A stretch of DNA of 64,000 nt from Pristionchus mayeri (Eukaryota > Nematoda > Chromadorea > Rhabditida > Neodiplogasteridae): contig BTRK01000005.1 of the NCBI GenBank assembly GCA_036245805.1, positions 12,338,001-12,402,000 of the forward strand, written 5' to 3'. Both the position numbers and the translations under genes were made by a program. Below the pieces are notes generated by a model that worked only from the letters and a program-made list of their open reading frames with translations, was not told the origin of the DNA and did no database searches. Position 1 is the stretch's first letter, and the number at the start of each line of letters is the position of its first letter. Shown in pieces: positions 12,249 through 22,000 of the stretch.

Positions 12249-12737
12249 CATCAATCTGCCTCATCGAACTGCTTCACCAAGCGATGAATCTTTACTACTT
12301 TAAATTCTTTTGGCGAAGCAGCTTCTTCCATCATTGCAGTATCTAGACCAGTGATAATCACTTCTCGTGTGTCTCCATTACGTTTTCAAACTTGTAATTT
12401 AGTTAATTGAACTTTGCATTCTGGGTAAGTCTTCATGTGCGTAGGCAATAGGTAACCAAATTACAGGTTTGATAAAGGAAGTACTGAAGCGGTAAGTCTG
12501 AATAGAGTCAGCGATCAAAAGGTCACATACGCAGAATTCACCGCAGTTTTTAAATTTGCAAAGATAATTTAGTAGATCAGGTCCTTCAAGTTCCCCTACG
12601 TCATGCAAGTTACTGTACTGGATAACATCGGTGTTGTTCACATGCTCAAATAACAAGAATGAACTCTTAATCGCGAGTGTTGTCGTTCGTGATTCACGTA
12701 GAAAAATCTCCCTCGGGCCTACATCTCGCTTGCGCAC
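12249..12737 (-). pseudogene. Coding-like minus-strand segments, unrecognised
   Basis: A 112-codon ORF (12,737-12,399) and a second stretch near 12,349-12,249 (GLDTAMMEEAASPKEF... ending in TGA) both look protein-coding in composition. The order (a leucine/cysteine-rich segment, then a short acidic/basic tail) loosely recalls the C-terminal exons of the F-box-type genes in this window. I could not find splice sites that join them in phase. It may be a gene remnant or a small lineage-specific gene. Confidence 0.3.
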
Positions 12738-13006
12738 TTTGCTGAGCTTCTATCCCACATGACGACAAGAGACGCTCGTGGGAGATCTCGTACTTGCCCA
12801 AAACATCACCCATACGATTAGACAGAGCGAGAGAGCACGAGAAACTAGGAGAACCGCTTGGCATCATTATGGGCAAGTGACGAGAAAAGCTCCCGTGTAT
12901 TTCTCACTCGCCTACATCTCGTAGTCTCCAACTCGTGGCTCCGCCCAGCTAAATTCAGCTTCTAGATTCAGTGTAAGTGAGTCGCGCCAAGTCGCCTGAC
13001 GTCTTC

Positions 13007-13590
13007 ATGGCTCACCTCCAGTTCCTCGTCATCTTCTGCATCGCCAGCCTCGTCATCGGAATGCCGAAGCAGCCTGACTACTTCGACTGGGAGCTGGAGT
13101 TAATGAGCGACGCGGATAGGGAGGACGCCATGAAGTTCGACCCCGAGGACTCGTCGTGGGAGAACTGGAAGAGGCATGTTTTGAATCACTTTTTTGAATT
13201 GCTTTTTTGAATCAAATTGTGATTAACTTTTTTGAATCACCTTTTTGAATCATTTTTTTGAATCAAAATTAATCACTTTGTTTAAGTAAATTTTCCAGTG
13301 AACATCGCTTCTGCGGCAAACGCCTGTCCGACATGATCAAGACCGCCTGCAGTGTCTGCCCTGACAGTGAGTGGTGCCCATGTTTGTAGAAAATCGCTTT
13401 CTCGTATTTTATGCATGTACTCAATTCTAGATCACCTCAAGAACCCGAAAACCGACCACAAGCCAACGCCAGCGCACACCTGCTGCAAGCAGAAATGCTC
13501 GTTCTACGACGTAATACGAGTCTTTTGAATCATAGTGAACCACACTTATTATTACAGATCGTCGACTTCTGCTGCGGCGGGTACGAATGA
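13007..13590 (+). CDS. ins: Insulin-like peptide precursor
   Basis: Four exons (13,007-13,173, 13,299-13,366, 13,431-13,510, 13,558-13,590) give a 115-residue precursor. Residues 1-18 or so are a signal peptide (MAHLQFLVIFCIASLVIG). An acidic propeptide follows (DREDAMKFDPEDSSWENW). The B-chain motif is HRFCGKRLSDMIKTACSVC, a linker KNPKTDHKPTPAHT follows, and the A-chain motif is CCKQKCSFYDIVDFCC. The extra cysteine in each chain predicts a fourth disulfide, as in one class of nematode insulins. The linker lacks a clear dibasic C-peptide excision site, so a single-chain form is possible. The first intron only keeps phase if its donor is GC (AGAG|GCATGT). These are secreted ligands of DAF-2-type insulin receptors; agonist or antagonist action cannot be read from sequence. 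Confidence 0.9.
13178..13280. repeat. Intronic TTTTGAATCA-type repeat cluster
   Basis: Intron 1 of the insulin-like gene holds at least five copies of TTTTTTGAAT(C/T) with short spacers. It is the same motif as in the ML-gene intron and a PARG intron. Confidence 0.8.
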
Positions 13591-14096
13591 TTGTGCGGGA
13601 CTTGAATACGTACTAATACGCCACTTAAAAAATCACAGAACGTATATTTACTGAAACTCACTAATAAGAGTAGCTCATGTATGCAACGTTTATTTAATTT
13701 ATCTGACACTCCCTCATTGTATCGATTGTACGTGATAAAGCTTGGATATGTTCTTCGAGTCATCTATAAAAAAATGCACTAATCACACACAAACAGGTGT
13801 GTGATCGTAAATAATGAACTGATCGAGACCGTTGTATATTCTGTGACAGACACGTCTATTCGTTTATATCACATCTATCTCTCAACGAACGATGCGGAAT
13901 ACCGCATGGCAGGGCACCCGTGATACAAATGTTATACGGATTGGCCCCTATTAATTCTTTACACAATGATCGGAGAGGGGGGGGGGTGGCAGCGATTAAC
14001 ATGAAATAGGATTGACATGAAATAGGATGTCGCAACGAAGCGAAATACTGAATATAATCAATAGTTAGATTGCTGTCGAGTTAGGGATATCACGCG
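13591..14096. other. Short intergenic spacer
   Basis: Convergent spacer between the insulin-like gene and the F-box gene. It has a run of ten G residues near 13,977-13,986 and a short repeated GACATGAAATAGGAT near 14,000-14,030. No gene is visible. Confidence 0.6.
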
Positions 14097-15958
14097 TTAA
14101 TCCAACACGGAATCATTGTAAAATTCAATGCGAATCAGAGGAAACTTTTCGTTTACATCTTCCAGGTATATTTCACAACGTTGGCCAGTTTCTTCATCCA
14201 CTTCATCGATTTTCTGCATCAGTCCAATAATATAGAAATCTTCACCGCTTTCCTCATCAAAACACTGAGAGTGAAGTAAATCATTTAACAACTCTGGTAC
14301 AACAAGCGCTAACCTTCATATCGGAGTGCAAGCTTGCGATGACTTCGTCCAAAATAATGTGTCTAGTTGTCGAAACTTTCCAGTATCCTTGATTGTCATG
14401 TCTCAACTGTTGACGAAGTCGGTCCTGAAATAACATATTTTCATGAGGTAATAATTTCGAAGAGAACCTGGATCAGTCCTAGCACATTGTCGGCATCTAT
14501 AACAATGTTCGGAACATCCAGATCAACATATTTGAGCAGGTTCTCAAACATATCCTGACCGATGGCAATTTCACAACCCTGTCATATTTGTAATTAAATC
14601 GGCGGTACGTGCATTAACGCGTTGAATTAAATAAATCACTTACTTCGTTATGAAATTCATTGTAGATTTCCGATGTTAAACTCACAGACTTGGCGCATAA
14701 GGCGTAATTTCGCAAAAAATTAGCTGAGATCGACGTCGTGAAAATTTTTCGATGAGAATTCAGCGCAATGTTGATCGTTTCAGGTTGAATCAACCGGATA
14801 CTGTTCGTGAACCTGGATAATTCAGTAATACAATAGCCTGATAAATCATCCACTAGGTCGGATGATAACTATGACGTCATGCCGCCTTTGATATATCAAA
14901 TGGTTCTCATCAGGCGTAGTCCCGATAAAACATCAATACATATTGTAAAGTAACATTGGTGTTTTAATTTTGCGATAACGAATAGAATTATCAATCACAT
15001 TTTCATCTCGTTAGCCATCCAAGATTTCTCGAAGGCAAGCGTTTTGAAACCGATATTATTGACGTTCTTGAGCATATTGCCGAAGTGCGACATTACAGTA
15101 GATTCAATTACGATATAAATGTTAGTCTTAGTCATTTTTACTTGATCTCGCAGAAATATTACTGAATTAATGCCAACAAAGGAGAATTTATATCTATCGA
15201 GGAGGAATGTCATTCGATTGAGTATGTGGCACGGCGTATGTGTGTATCATGACGGTTTAGATCCACAAAAGATCATGTCATTAAAAATCTGGAAAGCATT
15301 AAACACCATTAAACAACTGCTCAAATTCTCACTTGTTGGGCTTCATATTCACTGCACTGTAGTTCGAATAGTGTCTCGCTGATGTTATATTTTCCGACAA
15401 ATGCGTCTTTTTCGGTGATCGCAAGAATACACTGTTCGCCACCGTACATTCCCTTAACTTCAAAATTATAGACAAATAATTTGTGAAAATAGTGCATCTA
15501 ATCGATCACCTGATTAATGACTAATGACACCGCTTTATCTTTCCTTGCTTTTGATCTGTTCATCGCAGAGAAAAAATACATTTTCTGGCTATCTATAGAC
15601 ACCTCGTTCAAATCGGATCTGAATAATGCACATATTTAGCGTCGGTAAGAAATTAGATACATATTAAAACATCGTTAACTCACTGATCCATAAAAGGGAA
15701 AATGGCCATGAGGCAGTCATCCGGCATGTTTGATAGGAGATCCTAAAATTTGAAGTGATATATTTATGGCAAAAAGATTTGTACATTTTCATTGACTGTC
15801 AAACGTCCTGAGAACGTTATCAACTCAGGTTTCTTGGACAGGATGCTGCAACAGCTCTTGTGTATGGCGTTATTTTCAGTGTCGAAACGAATGCAGCTCA
15901 GCTAGGGGAAGGGATCTCCGAGGTCGTCATCTGCACGTGGTAGGTCCTTTTTGCCCAT
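14097..15958 (-). CDS. F-box domain protein (nematode expanded family)
   Basis: A minus-strand gene. The ATG at 15,958 follows TTTTCAG. Coding pieces in order: an N-terminal exon; a LSCIRFDTENN exon (to 15,796); the F-box in two exons (DLLSNMPDDCLMAIFPFMDQ near 15,744-15,684, then SDLNEVSIDSQKMYFFSAMN near 15,619-15,512); a MHYFHKLFVYNFEV exon; and later exons ending ...EIYLEDVNEKFPLI..., stop at 14,097. The F-box recruits SKP1/cullin E3 ligases; the C-terminal half probably binds substrate and is unrecognised. Reading straight through from the ATG meets an in-frame TAG at 15,902-15,904, so either a very short intron (about 35 nt) or a nonsense change is present. Related C-terminal halves occur at 2.5-3.2 and 7.4-8.2 kb. 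Confidence 0.6.
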
Positions 15959-16374
15959 CTGAAAACAAAGACTAATACAAAAAATGAAAATACTCGAGTG
16001 GTAAATCTTGAGCACATAATTGTACATTACAATTACACGAATGATGAGTATAATATTTGTTGAGCTCGGCTGATTGCAAACGTGTAGGTGCATAGGACGC
16101 GAGCTTGTTGGCGTCCTTACAGTAATTGCATTTTATTTGGAACGTACTTGTGTTTAGCTAGGACACGCTTTTGATATATTCAGCCCTAGCATGATTACAG
16201 CAGGCCAATTTCGAGGCATATTACATGAAAATCGCGTGTTAGCAGTGCACAATGAGACAAAGCGATAACTAAGCTCGATTGGTCAGATATGGTTGAATTG
16301 CATTTCATTCACTATCTGACAGTCCTATCCTAACAGTTTCGAATTCCATTGGATTTACCGCACTCTCATTCTTC
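15959..16374. other. Intergenic spacer
   Basis: No gene or repeat that I can support between the F-box gene start and the large palindrome. Confidence 0.5.
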
Positions 16375-17994
16375 TTAAGAGGCCCGATCGGTAAAAATCG
16401 ACCATAATTGCAACCTCCCGGACATGCGGCCCCCCGGAATAAGAACCTCCTGTTCCTGCTTTGTGCATATATACCTCTTGGTCCCATGTTACACAAAGCA
16501 CTACTGGTTTATCGATTTGACGTGTCCGTAAGGAAATATGAGGTCACAAACTCCAAAAATGTTTTTTAACGCGACAAGGTAGACTAAAAATCTCTTTTGC
16601 GTTGTACTATGCATGCCTAACAAGCAAAAATAAGACATACTGATAGATTCTTGCATTGCTTGAAAACGGATTTCATGGTCAAAAATTTCGAATTTTTGAG
16701 TTAACTTTTGTAAATGGAGAGACCCCCAGTTCTCATAGAGCTTAAAATGTAGCCTATTGAATTCTACACCGGAATATTGTAAAGTGAATTCAATTCGGTT
16801 TGTCCGTCATGTTCTTCCCATGGCGCGAACACGTCAGAGTATTTTATGACATGTCTGAAATTTCTAAATTGGCGACTTGAATCACTTCTGTTCAGTTTAA
16901 TTAGTCGATTTGGAGTGCTTTCAACATAAAGAAGTGAAAACGACTTGAAAAGAAACGGATTCTGCATCATTCAGAAATAACCGATTTTACCAACCTCAAA
17001 TTTCCCATGTTTGTGCCACTGAAAAGCAGTGTAAACAAAAATGTGTCGATAAACATTAGGTAATATTTACAGTACGTACTATCATCTGTTTGATAATCAC
17101 ATATGAGCTTGAAACTTTTGCTTTTTTTTGTTGGTGAAGCGCAGTTTTGTTGGTGAAGAGCAAGCGTATTCCGAAATTTCAATTCGCAAACTTGTGTCCA
17201 ATCAAGGATGAGACAAGTGATTTTTCAGCATTTGCATATAATTTGTTGTTCCAAGCTCATATGTGATTATCAAACAGATGATAGTACGTACTGTAAATAT
17301 TACGTAGTGTTTATCGACACATATTTGTTTACACTGATTTTCAGTGGCACAAACATGGGAAATTTGAGGTTGGTAAAATCGGTTATTTCTGAATGATGCA
17401 GAATCCGTTTCTTTTCAAGTCGTTTTCACTACTTTATGTTGAAAGCACTCCCAATCGACTAATTAAACTGAACAGAAGTGATTCAAGTCGCCAATTTAGA
17501 AATTTCAGACATGTCATAAAATACTCTGACGTGTTCGCGCCATGGGAAGAGCATGACGGACAAACCGAATTGAATTCACTTTACAATATTCCGGTGTAGA
17601 ACTCAATAGGCTACATTTTAAGCTCTATTAGAACTGGGTGTCTCTCCATTTACAAAATTTAAATTAAAAAATTCGAAATTTTTGACCATGAAAACCGTTT
17701 TCAAGCAATGCAAGAATCTATCAGTATGTCTTATTTTTGCTTGTTAGGCATGCATAGTGCAACACAAAAGAGATTTTGAGTCTACCTTGTCGCGTTAAAA
17801 AATGTGAAATTTCGATTTTTGGAGTTTGTGACCTCATATTTCCCTACGGACACGTCAAATCGATTAACCAGTAGTGCAACATGGGACCAAGGCGTATACA
17901 TGCACAAAGCAGGACCCGGGGGTTCTTATTCCGGGGGGCCGCATGTCCGGGGGGTGGTCCATTCTTACCGATCCGGCCTCTTAACAAAACTCGT
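16375..17994. mobile_element. Large foldback palindrome (P1), TTAA-bounded
   Basis: The two arms (about 16,375-17,113 and 17,250-17,994) are near-perfect reverse complements around a short centre near 17,180. Each arm carries the same 68-codon ORF (MMQNPFLFKSFSLLYVES...), which only reflects the palindrome. Both outer ends are TTAA (16,375 and 17,991), the target duplication of piggyBac-type transposases, so this may be a piggyBac-like non-autonomous foldback element. No transposase is present. Confidence 0.75.
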
Positions 17995-18100
17995 CTGCAA
18001 AGCGCTTTTGGAGTTGTGAGTAATATCGGGTAACATGCACTTTCAGAGAAGTATCTCTTTCTGTATCGCGAAGGGAAGGCATACCATCATCTAACACAGA

Positions 18101-18430
18101 CTAGTATTTTCTCAGCCCACGCGGTGTAAATTGCAGGATAGACATTTCCACCTTCAGACCCCATTTCTGAATCAACTTTCCTAGGCTAAAGCGTATGAAC
18201 TGGCTGGAAGCATTCGATATATTCAACACAGTTGTAGTTTCAATTGTATTTGTCATTACAAACTGCTCTTCTTCCGTCCTTACGCGAAGAATTTGACCAT
18301 CGCCCTCATAGTGTTCAATGGAATATCGGTATGTTTGGGTTTCGATCACTTTTCTAAAGCGATTTTTGAAGGAATTGTTGTTTTCATTCACATATTTCTT
18401 CGCGCTCCAACTTGTAAATTTTCCATGCAT
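18101..18430 (-). CDS. ORF of unknown family, paralogue fragment at 31.8 kb
   Basis: A 109-codon minus-strand ORF. Its C-terminal half (TTTVLNISNASSQFIRFSL, then LQFTPRGLRKY) is repeated with substitutions at 31,785-31,955, where the protein pattern is conserved (ATTVLKRSKASSQFIRYSV...MQFAPRGQRTY). Protein-level similarity with many base changes suggests a real coding family rather than a noncoding repeat. I do not recognise the family, and an N-terminal signal or upstream exon was not found. It could be one exon of a spliced gene or a remnant. Confidence 0.4.
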   Translation of the reverse strand: MHGKFTSWSAKKYVNENNNSFKNRFRKVIETQTYRYSIEHYEGDGQILRVRTEEEQFVMTNTIETTTVLNISNASSQFIRFSLGKLIQKWGLKVEMSILQFTPRGLRKY

Positions 18431-19082
18431 GCACTCGTTTTATGCTTTCATCACGCATAGTCGATTGGAGAAAACCGTTTGTGAGTAGTTCGCAAAAGCA
18501 ATGCAATTACAAAGGTTCTTCAGTGATACCATATTATATTTTCAACGGCGTTGCATATCACTCTTCGCTTTTTGTAGCGTTGAATCGGCTAAGAACAATA
18601 TTGTTCTTTCACGTAAAAGGAGTAGGATAAAAGTCTTATTCTTTTGTATAATATGGAACATCCAGAATGATTCACTATTTTTCGTAGCATCGGTTGCTAT
18701 TTCGTTATGCCTCTCAACACTTCGTATTTTCGAATTACTTCTCACTAGTAATCAGCGTTACGTGGAATGGAATTCTGGGCAGGGACTTGTATTCACTCCA
18801 GTCAATACTGTTTATAATGAGGTAACGAAACCTCACATTTCTTAAAGTATGTTCTTAAACAAAGATGCTACGTTGCTCAAGTATATTCTGATCATTATGT
18901 ATTTCATTTAATGAATTATGAATTCTTGATATTTACGTTAATACACTCATTCGGACACAATTGTATCCTTTCGATTTAAATCCCGAGGCCTAAAGCATTG
19001 GAAGATTAACTGATAAGCAATGCGTAATTTAAAAAAAACAACGTGTTCATACATACTACTAACGTGTTGGTCGTGCTCACTT
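18431..19082. other. Intergenic spacer
   Basis: AT-rich, no supported feature. The ORFs seen here are short and overlap on both strands. Confidence 0.5.
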
Positions 19083-22000
19083 TTATAGGATTATAGGAAT
19101 AGCAACGTTTGAACTCGTGAACATCGACACAAGCCTCTTCCGATACGACGTCGAGCAATAGAGAATCATCAGAGATGAGACGAATGTGTGCTTGGCAGCG
19201 AGGATCCACGCGATCGGCGCAAGGAAATTCACTCAAATATGTTTTGTATCATTTTCGAACAATTATCTGTTTTACCTAGACCGCTTAAGGCGTGCCGTGT
19301 TCCAAACAGTGAAGGTGCGAATTGCATACAAATAACCATAGTTACGGGAATGAGATAATTGAGAGCAGGTATTGCGCCCTGGAACAGTACAATTCACCGA
19401 TCTAATGTGTAAAATTCTGTATTCTACTGCACCTGTGGTGTTATGATATATAAATTGCTATTCGGATAGTTATAGAACAAAAAATACGAACTACAGGACG
19501 TTTCTCAAAAAATTATGCAAATATTAACAGTAGTAATATTATAGTTCAAATGCGGCATTTGCCGCATCTGAACCATAACAAATTTTCAATGACATCATTC
19601 GCCAAACGCCTTGCACTATGATTCATCGCAATGAAATGTATGAAGGAAGGGTCCCTTTATGCCCTTTACCGAGATCTTAATCTCGTATTCGCCAAACAGG
19701 CGATGATTCATTCGCCAAACGACTTGTACTTTGAACTCATCATACCGTATGAATCTTTCTGCGATTGAACAACTTTGTTTGAAAGTACGTTTATGGTTTC
19801 AACTTTTCAACATAATATACAATCGAATCATTAAAAATATTTGTACAAAGTCTACGATCGTCTCTGGTTGTAGGGTGCAAATCAATCATCAAATATCCAT
19901 AGGGCTGTGATTTTACAGCGTCTTGGTAGGCTTCCCAGAAGTAATTACTCTTCCCTGGAAATATTTGCTTTGCAAAGTTTTGAATCTGCAAGGTATCTCC
20001 TGTAGACTTTGTTAGACAAATGTAGGTACTGTTTTTTAAATGTAGGTTTTTTTTTTCACGAGCCTTTCTTTCTTGAGCGAACAAAGACTGGACTATATTG
20101 ATTATTGAACAATTACAATGATGCGATACACGAGTAAACAAGTTGTTCAATTCAGTCTTGTTCTTGACGTAATAGGACATGAGGTCATCAAGAATCAACA
20201 ACTTGTGATCTTTGCCTTCAAGCATTTTCATATCTGGCGGACCTGGAAAGTCTCCAGTATCGATTTCATAACACCAAATTATACGGTCAACTGCTTGTCA
20301 AACATGCTGGCTTCATTCTTCAGAATTTGTCGCAATAGCGTAGTTTTTCCCGTTTGCTTTGAGCCTGAACGGTATAGCAGACATGGCGTCTTTAAAACAA
20401 ACCTATCGTCATTCATCGTATTCAGATGATTCAAGTACTTGATCGCAAGCGGTCAACCCTATTTATTGTCTTTCAGCTTGTCATCGTCACGGCCTGCATA
20501 GCAACTGCCCTAATCAATATTACGCTTTCCTGACAGCGAAAGAAGACCATTTTGGTTGGGTCTACTTAGCAGTTGTCTAGCCCTTATCATTCCTTTTCCC
20601 ATTGGACATGGCGGAATTTTTCATAACTCTTCCGTCCAACGTTCCCGATCATCCCGAGAACTCCAGCTCATCCTTTCTGGTTCGTCTCCAGGAACCGATC
20701 AAACTGAAGACTGAAAATTGGAAGTGCGGCCTAGCCGAGATGATCTATTCAAACAGTTTCGACAACATTCCAGAACCAATTAAATTCACAACTATTGATA
20801 AAACTGGAAAACGGTCAGACTTTTACCTTCCACCCGGAAACTATAGGGACGCACTAAGTGTTGTCGACGGGCTCTGGTCCACTACAGTGAATAGACGAAA
20901 ACGAGAGGCGCCAACGGAAAACGAAATGACCCCAGAACAATTACGTCAAATGCAAGAAGAAATAGCAAAAGGAAATTATCGAGATGCCACTCCTCAAGAA
21001 ATTAATGCTCTACTTGAGAGACGTATTAAAAAGCAAAGCAGGATGAAGAAAAGAGAAGACAAGAAAATGAACAGAGAAGGCAGGAGATTGAGAAGAAAGC
21101 AAAAGAAGATGAGCAGAGGAGACAGGAAGACGAAAAGAAAAGGCAGGAATATGAGAAGAAGAAAGAAGTAAAGACGAAAAGACAGGAAGAAGAGAGGAAA
21201 AGGATTGATGAAGATAAAAAGAGGCTCGAAGACAAGATCAATACTATTGAAGATGAAAGAAAACGTCTTGAAGATGAAAGAAAATCTCAAAGTTCTCAAT
21301 CTACGGAAGTCTTGGAAGCAAGCATGTCTGCCGTTCTAAAGGAATTGTTGAAAAGTTTTCACGAAACCTCTGATACTCAGAACAACAGAGTGATTGCCAT
21401 GTCCAAACAAAATACGAATAATTTGCTAGAAGAGAATAGAAAAGTTCAAAGTCTTCTCCAAAATTCGATTCAGAGCGCACGAAGCGATGCCAAACTTCTT
21501 GTTGAGGAGAGCCAAAAGTTTCAAAATATTCTGAAAGACTCTATTCAAAGCGCAAAAAACGAATCTGAAAAGCTTCAGTCGTTAATGCAAGAATCCTTGG
21601 GGATTCAAAAGAACCATGCCTCTGATTCAAAACGAATTGCAAATCAAGCCAATGTTCGAAGTTTCTCGCTAGGTCGAGCCCAAGAACAATACTCCAAATA
21701 TGGATTTTCTTTCGATTATGACCTTCTACATCGAATCGTAGTTTCAATAAACACCAAACTGCTAAATTCCGTAGAATTATCGATTTCAATAACAATATTT
21801 CGTCCATTTTTGTATACGCCGACTGCGTTCAGCCGACTGTAGTTGGAAATACAAAGTCTCAGCTTCTTCGAGTTATTCCAACATCGGATCATTCGTCGTC
21901 AGTTTCGACAGTCTTTAATCCAATTCAACATCATTCAATCAACAAGGAATTTATAGACACTATCCGAATATCGATTTGCGATGATTTTGGAAAACCTATA

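Noticed and set aside
16764..17599. A 68-codon ORF (MMQNPF...) present on both strands
   Set aside because: It occurs twice only because it lies in both arms of palindrome P1; no other coding evidence.
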